A DNA stretch of 64,000 nt from assembly GCA_947650365.1 (NCBI GenBank), contig CANTAL010000004.1, positions 1,833,501-1,897,500 on the forward strand, read 5' to 3'. Shown here piece by piece: positions 24,169-36,593 of the stretch. This stretch comes from Chamaelirium japonicum (Eukaryota > Streptophyta > Magnoliopsida > Liliales > Melanthiaceae). The notes under the pieces were generated by a model. The model did not search any database. It was not told the DNA's origin and saw nothing but the letters and a program-made list of their open reading frames with translations. The first letter of the stretch is position 1. Every line of letters starts with the position of its first letter. Made by a program: the position numbers and the translations under genes.

Positions 24169-24807
24169 CTCTAAGATATTATTATAATCAATTCTAACTA
24201 ATCTTTTTCCTACACGTGCCCAAACTGTGGACTGTGTGTCCAGATTAATGTGTCAACTAAGTAATAGTAGTTTGACTAATATAACGATACGCTAGTAAAA
24301 AAACAGAGTACGTACTTTAGCAGAATACTTATGCAAATAGAGAGTCTACTATTATGCAATGTAATACCCTAGCAAATGGTTTCTATCGATGCAAGGTTGA
24401 GTGTACACCTCAGACTGAGACACACATACAACTATAAGAGGTGTATGTGCCGAGCTGGCAACAACCTTACAAAGTTGCGATGCAAATCGATTATTTGATC
24501 TACGGTGAAAGTTTGCACATTAACCGATTACCCTAATTACTACGGTTGTTGAATTAGCAAGAGTAAGCAATAGGAGTACGTAATCAAACCCACTGACTGG
24601 AGAGGCGTGGGTAAGGGTTTAAATACTTACCTTGCGATGCTTATGCAAGTTTTCCGTTGAGCGTGTAAGTACCTGAAAAGTTAAACAGAAGATAATAAGT
24701 ACGAAAGAGACAAAATACGAAAATAGAATAACTAAGAATACTAATACTGACTTTTTTTTTTTTTTTAAACAAATAAAAACTAAACTTTAACAGTTTTCAA
24801 ACTCAAG
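24169..24807 (-). other. Leader between primer site and gag, unit 1
   Basis: About 640 bp of non-coding leader. It contains the 5' hairpin copy (24417-24460) and T-runs near 24750. I see no splice or frame signal that I can defend. Confidence 0.6.
24417..24460. repeat. Hairpin motif, 5' copy, unit 1
   Basis: GAGACACACATAC, loop, GTGTATGTGCCGAGCTGG. CACATAC pairs with GTATGTG over seven bases. The counterpart lies beyond gag-pro at 20836-20875. Confidence 0.65.
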
Positions 24808-24825
24808 TCCCCGGCAACGGCGCCA
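24808..24825 (-). other. Primer binding site, dimer unit 1
   Basis: Read on minus, TGGCGCCGTTGCCGGGGA, six bases inside the LTR2 edge. This is the 18-nt tRNA-type site (tRNA-Asp in my recollection) typical of Athila and some other large gypsy elements. Confidence 0.88.
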
Positions 24826-24831
24826 AAAACT

Positions 24832-27451
24832 TGTTGTGATTTTAAATTGTTATACCGCAAGTGCACGGCGTCTATCTGATAGACAGTGGCAAATACGGGT
24901 CGATCCCACAGAGACTTGAGTGAAAACTAATTAAAGAAAGATTAATGATTAAACTAGTACGGAAAGATCTCCAGAGGAGAGCGAGTGGATTTATGCTAAT
25001 TAAAATAAACGCAAAGAGGAAAAATAAAATAAAATAAAGGTTATGGAGAATCAATGGATGAGAACTAGGGTTTTGGGGTTACGCTTGGACATTCACAAAT
25101 AATATTGATTATTTATCTCAGTTGGGGTAGAATGGCGTGTTCATCCCAACCGGAAGATTTAACAATTAAAATCTGAGAATCTTTAATCTTAGATCTAGAC
25201 AGTTGACGATTAGCGTGAAGGAACTTGTTGCACGACACAGGGACTCTCCCTAGCATCCGGCGTAACCTGGGTCAACGCCGAATCTTAAAGAGTTTATAGA
25301 AGTGTCAACGTCTCTTTGAGAAGTTGAATCACAGAGCAGTCTATTTCTATAGATTAAAGATTTGAATTATAATAAAATGATAATAATCATACGATGGTTA
25401 TTCAAAACGTTCAGAACGATACTACAGTGCTGTAGAAACTTCCCTATGCATCTACTATGACCGGAATCAATAATAGAAACAAGCGAATATGCAAGCATGC
25501 GGTATTTAATAAAGGTTATGAAACAACCAAAGATGAGATTACATTAAGGCATAAACGGGAATCAATATTATTCATAAATAAACCAAGTTTCACCCCTAGC
25601 CCTAGCTAGGGGTTTAGCTACGCATATTCATACAATTCATAACGAAAATATAAATGCGAGCAAACTCCATTATGGATAATGAGCGTGTGTGTGAGGCTTC
25701 TGGCGAGGATGACGGCGCGTCTTCGACGATGGCGGCGTGTGGCTTCGCGATGATGGAGCGTCGATGAATGGTAATAGCCTCGGTGGTGAAGAAAATGGTG
25801 ATGATGGCTCGGAGATGATGAAGAGGGTGATGATAGAAGGTCAGCCTAGGTTCGTCCTCCTCCCCCCCTTTGTTTACCCGAACCCCCCCTTATATAGGAT
25901 ATAGAGAGAGAGAGAAAAGAGAGAGAGATGGTCGGTTGTCTTGGTCCCAAAAGAGAAGGAAACGAAGTCAGAGAGAGATAGAGAAGTGCGGTTTAGAGAG
26001 AGAAATGGAAAGAGAATCCGAGAGAGAGGATCCCGATCGGGTTTCAGTTTTAGAAAGAGAGAGAAGGAAAGAAAACGGAAGAGAGAGAAGATCGATCGAG
26101 AGATAGAGGGACGTCCGGAGTTGGAGAGAGAGAATCCCCTAGAGAGAGAAGAACGGGAGGAGAGAGAGACGCGATCGGGAGAAGAGAGAAAAAGGGAAGA
26201 ATAGAGAGAGAAGATCGGGCTCTGATCGGGTAAGGAAGAGAGAGGCTCGGGCTGGGCGGTTAAAGAAAGATATGGGCGCTGGGTTTTAGAGAGAGAGAAT
26301 CTAGGAGGGAGAGAGAGTGAAGTTCGGTGGGATCCGGTGTGCTGGAGTGCTGGCCGCTGCATTCGGTGTGCATGTTGATGCATGGAACGGCTGTGATTAC
26401 AGGGTGATAGAGGGGTGGCTGGGTGGATCGGTGCATAGGCAGGCAGGCATGCATGCATGGAAGGGAAGATGGGCGATCGGACGGCTGTGAGTGGTGGAGG
26501 AAGAGGGTGCGGTTAATGGGCTACTGGGTTGCAGTTTTAAAGAGAGAGAGTGGGTGGGCGGCTCGGGATTGAAGGGACGCATGCATATGTTTTGCTCGGC
26601 ATGAGTGCAATGCATGGGTTTTACATTTGGATCGGACGGCTGCGATGGTGGGAAGGAGATGGCTGGGCGGTTGATGGTGGGTGCAACGCGTTAGGTTGTA
26701 AGGAACGCTAGAGACGGCTGCGATGCGATCCAACGGATGCATGAGTAGGGACGACTGTGATTAGTTTCCAAGTGATCACGGGTTAGAGAGAGAATCGGCT
26801 GTATGCCATCAGGTTCGGGGCCGGGATCGATACATGGAATGGATGAGGTGGAACGGTCGGCTGGAATTAGGTGGCATGGGAGATAATCGGGTTATGCGAT
26901 TCGATCGAAGTCTTGGCTATGACGGGTTTACGGGCGACTTTGTATATAGACGGTCGCGATGGGTACGATGGTGAAATAAGAAGAGTAGGGAATGGCCGAC
27001 TTGGGTTGGTTAATGGGGTCACGTGGAAGGCTTGGTCACCCACTTATCATCATCCGCATTCATCATCGGTCCTTCAGAAATGTCCGCATACGGTCTGTAC
27101 AACTTCCATCGTATTGCCGTGAGAATATCCATTGCTTGATCATAATGCTCTTGAGCTGACTGCATCGATAACCAGATCAATTCCCTGAAAATCACGCATG
27201 AAATGACGTCCATTAGATTCCACTATGCGATTATCGATAAAAGGAATAATTTGGATTATTAGACAGTATAACTATCATGCATGATATGTATGAGAGTGAA
27301 CCAATATGCCGTTGGGTTCGTATGAGAGTCTACTATATCGTGGTGCAAGGAAACTCATGCAGTTTACGTGTATTATGAAAGTTTTACGTAGCAAAGTGAC
27401 GCTATGTGCATGATAAAGAAAGGATAATTCGCACCAAATGGACGCTCATCA
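24832..27451 (-). repeat. Gypsy dimer LTR2 (shared middle LTR)
   Basis: 2620 bp. It serves at once as 5' LTR of unit 1 and 3' LTR of unit 2. It agrees with LTR3 at nearly all sites where LTR1 differs (for example the GA-tract region and 26521-26525). Confidence 0.93.
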
Positions 27452-29209
27452 CACCCCCAAACTTAAATCTTGTTCGCCCTCGAGTTAGGAAAGAAAAATA
27501 AACAAAGTAAATGACAAAATAAAAACTCCTAACTCACTTTCGCAGGAATCGCGATTGCACTTAGCATGTGCAACAAGCCGTTAAACCCCTGGGTTACCCC
27601 AGTGGATGAGTTTTGTCTCGTGAGGGTTTGCAGTGAATCTACCCACAAAATTCAAACTTCTTTTTTTTTTTTGAAAGAATACATAAGAAATAAGAAAAGT
27701 CGGTTTTGTAGAATAATTAAAAAGTACTCAAAAATAGAATTTCTAAGGCACAAGACTCACAAGGTATCTAACCCAAGCTTCGGCTTTCGAAGTAAGCACT
27801 TTAGGTTCTAACTATTAGTTTCCCGTTAGAAAAGATCAAGGTCAACTATACTCGAGTGCACGGTGCTGTCTGAGCTAAACACAACTGGGGGTTTGCTTCT
27901 CTACATTCATATCATTCTAACAGTCTCCTAGAACGGTCAAAGTCGACCTTAGAACCTGAGTCAAAACCAGCTAATCTAGACAGGCTAGTGAGAGTTGTGG
28001 ATATTCACCTTAATACCCTACGGGCTTTATATGTGATATTCCAGTTTCCCCACATTGTTTATAGCGACGACTTTCACACTATTTTCCTTTTTCTTTTTCT
28101 TTTTTTTTTCTTTTTTTTTTTCGGTCTCATTTTTTTTTTTTGGATCTAATTATATATCCCTTCCTAACTTGTACCATGCCAGCTGCACTGTATGCCCATG
28201 ACACGCTGCCAACGCTCTCATGAGTTAGGTAGCCATCCTCATGTTGCCTTTATATTTGATTCACTCTGCATCCATAGGATCATTCTCATAACCCTATCGA
28301 CCAGGCTTCACTCATATTAGGGCATACAGGTTAAGACTTTTACATAATTAGGTCCTATACCATGCTAATAGGTAGCCCTTTCCGCTATACCTTAGAATTC
28401 ACTGGTCGCTTTTCTAATGATATTTTTTTTTTTTTCAAACCAAGTGAACCAGATCCGCATGGTTCATCAGGACTCCAAGTGACTATTAGGTGATATGAAA
28501 GCTTTGAATCTAGACCCTAGAGGTGTAAGCCAGATGTGAAGTGAAAAGTCAAGTCTAGTTTGTTTTGACAATTTCTAAAAGGTTACTAAGGGTCAGAACC
28601 ATATTAGACATACTTTTTCTAGCTGATCCTTGGACTTTATACCTTGATTATCAAGTGCCTTATAGTCCTATTCGAGTACGATAAAATTATATTACAAAAC
28701 CTGAAATAAAGATAAAATATGTATATATATATATATATAAATTTTTTTTCTTTTGAAAAGAACGAAAAGGACGGCAAAAGTAATACGATAAGAAACTAAA
28801 ATAAGAAAATGAAAACAAAAACATGCAAATGCAAATTCCTATAGATTTCTATACGAACACTATAGTTTTGGTAGGGGACTACAGACGAGACACACATACG
28901 CCAAGACGTATACGCCGAGCTGTCCCACTATAGCGTAAGTTGATGCAATTTTTTTTTTTATAATAATTTTTTTTTTAAACACAATATATCAATACGTACT
29001 AAATTAAAACGCCCGATGCAAGCAATGAAAATCACCCCCAAACCTAAATTAGACATTGTCCTCAATGTATGAATTATACATGCTCAGGAATGAGATGATA
29101 GCATTATATGAAAGCATTTTTGAGGGACATATATATAAAATGAAAGTACGAAGTTTTAAGGATGGATAATACCTTAAAAGTGCTTTGTATGATAGCTTCC
29201 TGCAAAATG
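27452..29209 (-). other. Polypurine tract and non-coding 3' region, dimer unit 2
   Basis: Near-identical to 19406-21159. The polypurine tract is at 27452-27464, and the 3' hairpin copy is near 28876-28922. It contains a short TATATA expansion (28722-28738) relative to unit 1. Confidence 0.8.
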
Positions 29210-32200
29210 TCAATGCCACAAAGAAAAAAAAAAAAACAAAGCGACTAAACAGACTAATAAAGAGAAGCAGATGCTAATAAATAAAGAAAAAATAACTGCT
29301 ATAATACAAATTTGTTTTTCAGCAGATGGAATTTTTAAAAAGAAAAGAGAATAGTCATCAATTGAGAAATTATATTCTATAGTATATTTCGGGCATGTTT
29401 CTACATGACTATCCATTCTTCTATTAGGATTCATCCTATATTGTTCTTCATGATTTTTTTTTTCAAATTGAACAATATAAAATTTATTATTATACTCCAT
29501 ATTCTGCCATGTATCATCTATATTATCTTTGAGAAGTTTGCATAATTGAATTTTTTGATTTTGGATAAATTGAGAAAAAATTAAATCAGAAAATATATAT
29601 TCTTCACCCAAATGAGTATGTTGAAACTCAGATAGCAGAATTTGTAGGTCAATGTACGATTTTTCGATAATAATTGGATGATTAATCATGATCTCATTAA
29701 TTTCAAAATTCGTTGATAGAGCGTTGGCTTCTTTAGCAAACATATTACTATCAATGATATAAGGAAGATCATGGGTGACATCTAGTAATGCAGTGCTTGT
29801 ATTGATATGATCATCAATATCCAAATTCTTACCAAAATATGCAAGGCAGGCTTCCAGTGGGTCATTATAGTTTACTTGTGGTACAAAACTTTCGTCTTGT
29901 TCTTGCAAGTAGTTAACCTCTTCTAATTCATCCCTGTCATCTCTAGGTTGTTTGCTCACATGAAATATATTGACTTGTAATATCATGTTACCGAATGACA
30001 TGCTCATTATACCATTCCGACAGTTGATTAACGCATTCGATGTTGCCAGGAAAGGTCGCCCTAAGATTACCGGTACTCGACTCGTAAATTCCGTTGGTGG
30101 TTTGGTATCAAGGACCACAAAGTCAACAGGGAATACAAATTCTCCCACTTTGATTAGGACATCTTCTACTATGCCTTTTGTATATCGGATTGAAGCATCA
30201 GCTAGATGGAGGGTTAATTTAATGGGTTTTAACTCCCCCAAACCTAGCTCTTTATATATGGAATATGGGAGGAGGTTGACACTTGCACCTAAGTCGAGCA
30301 AGGCTTTCTCAATATAATATTCCCCTATTTTACAGGAAATGGTAGGACAACCAGGGTCCTTATATTTGATAGGGGTTGAGCATGAAATAACTGAACTAGC
30401 CTGCTGAGCCAGAAATGCTCTCTTGGGTATATTAGTTGTTCTCTTAAAAGTGCAAAGGTCCTTTAAGAATTTAGCATATGTAGGTATTTGTTGGATTGCA
30501 TCTAAGAGTGGAATATTAATTTTTACTTGCTTGAAGACTTCAAGCATATTATCCATTTGTATTTTCTTCTTTGCTGGCTCTAGTCTTTGAGGATATGGGA
30601 CTCTAGGGATGTAAGTTCTAAGAGGTGGTTCACTCGATGATGTAATATTTTCGGGATCGTGTCTTGTGTTTTCCCTAGTTTCCTCTTATGATTTTAGCTC
30701 CTCTTCAGGTGTTTCTGCAGTTCTTATGTCATTCTGCCTAAGTTCCTCAGTTTCTTTAGGGGGTTCTATCATGTTATCAACTTGCCGTCCTGACCTAAGT
30801 GTAGTGATTGCATTTGCCTGCTCATGGCCTTTTCCTTTGATGTCATGAACTTCAAATTGACCCCTTGGATTTGACCCTTTAGGGTTAGCCTCAGGTTGAC
30901 TCGGGAATGTACCCTTATCCCTTGTATTCAAAGAATCAGCTAGTTGACTCACAGTGTATTCTAACTTCGCAATAGATTGTGTGTTAGCACTAAGGCTTTG
31001 TGCGGTGCTCTGTTGGAATTGGAGGGTATTCTGGGCTAATAGTTTCATCGTTTCCTCCAGAGAATTGATTCTTTGATTATCTGGATTAGGGATGACATTC
31101 TGTATGGGTGGCTTTTGAAACCCTAGAGATGGTACAGACTGAGATGGGCCACCTTGGTATGGATCTGTAGTCCATGAGAAATTTGGATGATTCTTCCATC
31201 CTTCATTGTAAGTGTTTGAATATGGATTATGTTTTTGTTGATTATCAAAACGATTGTTTTGATACAAAGCATTGATTCTTTCCATATTATTTTCTTGTCT
31301 CCCTAACATCGGGCATCGATAATCTGCATGGGTAGGCTCACTACAAATTGAACAAATAGAAAAGGTAGGTTCATTGTTGCGACTCATAGTTTGATTAAGG
31401 CTTAATGCCTCTAAGGTATTTGGAGTGGAAGTCCTATTTCCTTGATTCATTTCTAGAGCCTCTAAGCGTCTCATCATAGTGGCCAGTTTAGCTTCTGCTT
31501 CTAATTTAGGTTCAACTTTATAGAATCCACCTTGTGCAGTAGGGGGGAATTTCCTATAATCTTCTTTGATTGGTTCCCACTGTAGTGTATTCTCTGCAAT
31601 TTTTTCTAAGTAGGTCCAGGCTTGATCTGCTGTCTTTTTCGTGAATTCACCATTACAACATGATTCTACCATGGTCTTAGATGGGTAGTTCAACCCTTCA
31701 TAAAGGATTTGGACTAGTCTAATTTTTTCAAAGCCATGGTGTGGACAGTGCAGGAGTAGGTCCTTAAATCTTTCTATGTATCTATAGAGAGCCTCACCTT
31801 CCAGTTGGTGAAACACATTCAAGGCCTGACGAATCGAGGCCGTCTTTTGTTTAGAATAGAATTTTCTATAAAAGAGCTCGAGTAGGCTTACCCAAGTAGT
31901 TATGGATCCAGCTTGTAAGGCATAAAGCCATGCTTTAGCCTTTTCTTTTAGCGAGAAGGGAAATAACCTAAGTTTAAGGTTTTCTTCGGACATATTATCG
32001 AATTTCATTGTTCCACATATGTCCTCAAATTCCCTCACGTGTTGATATGGATTTTCCTGCTCCATTCCCCGAAAGACGGGAAGCATTTGGATTAAGCCAG
32101 ATTTTAATTCAAATTTTGCATTAGTGGTGGGTAAAGTTATGCAAGAAGGTTGTGTAGCCCTAGTGGGATACATATAATCCCCTAAGGTGATTGCTTGCGG

Positions 32201-32212
32201 TTGTTCTACCAT
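29210..32212 (-). pseudogene. Gag-protease region of gypsy dimer unit 2
   Basis: Near-identical to the unit 1 gag-protease: same gag domain, knuckle-like motif, protease and hydrophobic carboxyl end. About one break in the reading frame, so this unit does not encode the full polyprotein. Its high identity to unit 1 implies that it was duplicated recently. Confidence 0.88.
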
Positions 32213-32851
32213 CTCTAAGATATTATTATAATCAATTCTAACTAATCTTTTTCCTACACGTGCCCAAACTGTGGACTGTGTGTCCAGATTAATGTGTCAA
32301 CTAAGTAATAGTAGTTTGACTAATATAACGATACGCTAGTAAAAAAACAGAGTACGTACTTTAGCAGAATACTTATGCAAATAGAGAGTCTACTATTATG
32401 CAATGTAATACCCTAGCAAATGGTTTCTATCGATGCAAGGTTGAGTGTACACCTCAGACTGAGACACACATACAACTATAAGAGGTGTATGTGCCGAGCT
32501 GGCAACAACCTTACAAAGTTGCGATGCAAATCGATTATTTGATCTACGGTGAAAGTTTGCACATTAACCGATTACCCTAATTACTACGGTTGTTGAATTA
32601 ACAAGAGTAAGCAATAGGAGTACGTAATCAAACCCACTGACTGGAGAGGCGTGGGTAAGGGTTTAAATACTTACCTTGCGATGCTTATGCAAGTTTTCCG
32701 TTGAGCGTGTAAGTACCTGAAAAGTTAAACAGAAGATAATAAGTACGAAAGAGACAAAATACGAAAATAGAATAACTAAGAATACTAATACTGACTTTTT
32801 TTTTTTTTTTAAACAAATAAAAACTAAACTTTAACAGTTTTCAAACTCAAG

Positions 32852-32869
32852 TCCCCGGCAACGGCGCCA
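32852..32869 (-). other. Primer binding site, dimer unit 2
   Basis: Identical 18-nt site to that at 24808-24825, six bases inside LTR3. The 5' hairpin copy of this unit lies at about 32461-32504. Confidence 0.88.
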
Positions 32870-32875
32870 AAAACT

Positions 32876-35495
32876 TGTTGTGATTTTAAATTGTTATACC
32901 GCAAGTGCACGGCGTCTATCTGATAGACAGTGGCAAATACGGGTCGATCCCACAGAGACTTGAGTGAAAACTAATTAAAGAAAGATTAATGATTAAACTA
33001 GTACGGAAAGATCTCCAGAGGAGAGCGAGTGGATTTATGCTAATTAAAATAAACGCAAAGAGGAAAAATAAAATAAAATAAAGGTTATGGAGAATCAATG
33101 GATGAGAACTAGGGTTTTGGGGTTACGCTTGGACATTCACAAATAATATTGATTATTTATCTCAGTTGGGGTAGAATGGCGTGTTCATCCCAACCGGAAG
33201 ATTTAACAATTAAAATCTGAGAATCTTTAATCTTAGATCTAGACAGTTGACGATTAGCGTGAAGGAACTTGTTGCACGACACAGGGACTCTCCCTAGCAT
33301 CCGGCGTAACCTGGGTCAACGCCGAATCTTAAAGAGTTTATAGAAGTGTCAACGTCTCTTTGAGAAGTTGAATCACAGAGCAGTCTATTTCTATAGATTA
33401 AAGATTTGAATTATAATAAAATGATAATAATCATACGATGGTTATTCAAAACGTTCAGAACGATACTACAGTGCTGTAGAAACTTCCCTATGCATCTACT
33501 ATGACCGGAATCAATAATAGAAACAAGCGAATATGCAAGCATGCGGTATTTAATAAAGGTTATGAAACAACCAAAGATGAGATTACATTAAGGCATAAAC
33601 GGGAATCAATATTATTCATAAATAAACCAAGTTTCACCCCTAGCCCTAGCTAGGGGTTTAGCTACGCATATTCATACAATTCATAACGAAAATATAAATG
33701 CGAGCAAACTCCATTATGGATAATGAGCGTGTGTGTGAGGCTTCTGGCGAGGATGACGGCGCGTCTTCGACGATGGCGGCGTGTGGCTTCGCGATGATGG
33801 AGCGTCGATGAATGGTAATAGCCTCGGTGGTGAAGAAAATGGTGATGATGGCTCGGAGATGATGAAGAGGGTGATGATAGAAGGTCAGCCTAGGTTCGTC
33901 CTCCTCCCCCCCTTTGTTTACCCGAACCCCCCCTTATATAGGATATAGAGAGAGAGAGAAAAGAGAGAGAGATGGTCGGTTGTCTTGGTCCCAAAAGAGA
34001 AGGAAACGAAGTCAGAGAGAGATAGAGAAGTGCGGTTTAGAGAGAGAAATGGAAAGAGAATCCGAGAGAGAGGATCCCGATCGGGTTTCAGTTTTAGAAA
34101 GAGAGAGAAGGAAAGAAAACGGAAGAGAGAGAAGATCGATCGAGAGATAGAGGGACGTCCGGAGTTGGAGAGAGAGAATCCCCTAGAGAGAGAAGAACGG
34201 GAGGAGAGAGAGACGCGATCGGGAGAAGAGAGAAAAAGGGAAGAATAGAGAGAGAAGATCGGGCTCTGATCGGGTAAGGAAGAGAGAGGCTCGGGCTGGG
34301 CGGTTAAAGAAAGATATGGGCGCTGGGTTTTAGAGAGAGAGAATCTAGGAGGGAGAGAGAGTGAAGTTCGGTGGGATCCGGTGTGCTGGAGTGCTGGCCG
34401 CTGCATTCGGTGTGCATGTTGATGCATGGAACGGCTGTGATTACAGGGTGATAGAGGGGTGGCTGGGTGGATCGGTGCATAGGCAGGCAGGCATGCATGC
34501 ATGGAAGGGAAGATGGGCGATCGGACGGCTGTGAGTGGTGGAGGAAGAGGGTGCGGTTAATGGGCTACTGGGTTGCAGTTTTAAAGAGAGAGAGTGGGTG
34601 GGCGGCTCGGGATTGAAGGGACGCATGCATATGTTTTGCTCGGCATGAGTGCAATGCATGGGTTTTACATTTGGATCGGACGGCTGCGATGGTGGGAAGG
34701 AGATGGCTGGACGGTTGATGGTGGGTGCAACGCGTTAGGTTGTAAGGAACGCTAGAGACGGCTGCGATGCGATCCAACGGATGCATGAGTAGGGACGACT
34801 GTGATTAGTTTCCAAGTGATCACGGGTTAGAGAGAGAATCGGCTGTATGCCATCAGGTTCGGGGCCGGGATCGATACATGGAATGGATGAGGTGGAACGG
34901 TCGGCTGGAATTAGGTGGCATGGGAGATAATCGGGTTATGCGATTCGATCGAAGTCTTGGCTATGACGGGTTTACGGGCGACTTTGTATATAGACGGTCG
35001 CGATGGGTACGATGGTGAAATAAGAAGAGTAGGGAATGGCCGACTTGGGTTGGTTAATGGGGTCACGTGGAAGGCTTGGTCACTCACTTATCATCATCCG
35101 CATTCATCATCGGTCCTTCAGAAATGTCCGCATACGGTCTGTACAACTTCCATCGCATTGCCGTGAGAATATCCATTGCTTGATCATAACGCTCTTGAGC
35201 TGACTGCATCGATAACCAGATCAATTCCCTGAAAATCACGCATGAAATGACGTCCATTAGATTCCACTATGCGATTATCGATAAAAGGAATAATTTGGAT
35301 TATTAGACAGTATAACTATCATGCATGATATGTATGAGAGTGAACCAATATGCCGTTGGGTTCGTATGAGAGTCTACTATATCGTGGTGCAAGGAAACTC
35401 ATGCAGTTTACGTGTATTATGAAAGTTTTACGTAGCAAAGTGACGCTATGTGCATGATAAAGAAAGGATAATTCGCACCAAATGGACGCTCATCA
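32876..35495 (-). repeat. Gypsy dimer LTR3 (outer 5' LTR)
   Basis: 2620 bp, TGTTGTGATT to GACGCTCATCA, followed by the GGAAC target duplication at 35496-35500. It differs from LTR2 at only about four positions by eye. Confidence 0.93.
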
Positions 35496-35500
35496 GGAAC
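35496..35500. repeat. Target site duplication of the gypsy dimer, right copy (GGAAC)
   Basis: Exact match to 16779-16783. LINE-C ORF1 resumes here. Confidence 0.92.
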
Positions 35501-36574
35501 CCAGTGGGGGAGGTGGAAAGAGAGTGTTGTCACCCAGCACTTGGGTGGTCAAGCGCACCCTGAAAACCCAGCAGCAATGAAAGAATTGGATCGAGGGGGA
35601 CACCAAAACCGGCTCATAGCAAATGAGGGTGGCTTGGCAGAAACGGTAATGAGAGATCGATGGATAAACATTGAAGCATTGTCTGACTTGACCATACCAC
35701 TTAGCAGCTCTGTGATAGAATCCTCGCCCCAAGCATCGAAGGGCAGACCAAAGATCGAGACTCTCACTACTGTCCTCCTCCTCCTCGCTATTACCCCACC
35801 CATTTCGTCCCACAGCTGAAAGGAGACCGAGATGACCCCCAATTCCCTCATACCTCAACCGATCTTGATCTCTAAGAACTGTTGGAACGGGAACTCGACC
35901 AGGAATTTCCTGTTTTTGATCTCCTGCGTCGGCCAATTCCAAGAACCTTGACATGCCCGACGAAGGGGCTTGGAAAGATTAACCATAGAGATCAAGCACC
36001 GAAACACCTGACATATCCTGGATCTGGAAAGGGCCTCCATCATCTCCCCTAGTCGAGCGTCATCTCGCAGGGAGAAGGACGTGCCGAGTGCTGAGGACAT
36101 TATCGAACCCGAAGAACCTAGCGAACGAGCCATCCCATAGCGGTGCGAGGTGTGCCCCACTTTACCGCAGGTGAAGCAGACCAAGGAATTCCGGCAACCT
36201 GCTACAACGTGGTCCCTCTCTCCGCACCTATGGCACCTTCTTCTGGATCCCTCGCAACCGCCACTAGGAGGATTCTTCACCGGAGGAGCCCGCTGCACCG
36301 CCGCTTGCTTCGGAGTCGGGGTCCTCACTTTGTCGGCGAAGGATTTTGGGGGATTAGAATGGGGCAAAGGGTTTGGAAGGGGGTGGTTGGCATCCCCAAG
36401 ACGCCTATCTCGGGTACGATACCCCCTAGGGCCCCCTGTCGATTCTCCCCCCTCTCTGCTCCCCCCTCGAGATCCTCCGATTCCTCGAGGACCCTCTCCT
36501 CGAGATCGCTCCATCTCTCCCCTCACCCACAAGGTGTCATGGTTGCTGGTGGAGGTTTTATCATTTGCAACCAT
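35496..36574 (-). pseudogene. LINE-C ORF1, amino part (zinc knuckles and DUF4283-like)
   Basis: ORF1 starts at 36574 (MVANDKTSTSNHDTLW). An Arg/Gly/Pro-rich leader contains SFADKVRT, a motif common at plant LINE ORF1 starts. Two zinc knuckles follow: CHRCGERDHVVAGC (complete C-x2-C-x4-H-x4-C) and CFTCGKVGHTSHRY (last cysteine replaced by tyrosine). Beyond a frame change, 35549-35851 reads WDEMGGVIARRRRTVVRV then GLPFDAWGEDS, the DUF4283-type RNA-binding fold. Knuckles before DUF4283 is the arrangement I associate with monocot LINEs. ORF1 proteins bind LINE RNA. This copy is broken and cut by the gypsy insertion at 35495. Confidence 0.75.
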
Positions 36575-36593
36575 CTTGGTCCAATTCTTCTTG

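Larger units (their letters stand above)
16784..35495 (-). mobile_element. Tandem gypsy dimer (three LTRs), Athila-like, gag-protease only
   Basis: The order is LTR1 (16784-19405), internal 1 (19406-24831), LTR2 (24832-27451), internal 2 (27452-32875), LTR3 (32876-35495). One GGAAC target duplication flanks the whole block. All LTRs run TGTTGTGATT to GACGCTCATCA. A tRNA-Asp-like primer site and the DLGAS-type protease point to the Athila branch of Ty3/gypsy. No RT, RNase H or integrase is encoded, so it must borrow enzymes from a relative. By eye LTR1 differs from LTR2 at about a dozen sites in 2.6 kb, and LTR2 from LTR3 at about four. At a commonly used plant rate this is a few hundred thousand years or less. 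The first unit's gag-pro looks whole; the second has about one break. Confidence 0.93.
12024..36593 (-). mobile_element. LINE-C: nearly full-length L1-type LINE, split by a gypsy dimer
   Basis: A minus-strand L1-type LINE with T-run (poly(A) on minus) at 12024-12031. ORF2 (zf-RVT, RT, endonuclease read backwards) spans 12328-15803, and ORF1 spans 15812-16783 plus 35496-36574. The gypsy block 16784-35495 interrupts ORF1. Without it, LINE-C is about 5.86 kb, close to full length. A 6-bp GCATGG at 12018-12023 and again at 36594-36599 may be its target duplication: dropping one copy rejoins LINE-B in a sensible frame. It is an inactive copy with several stops and frame changes in both ORFs. Confidence 0.8.
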
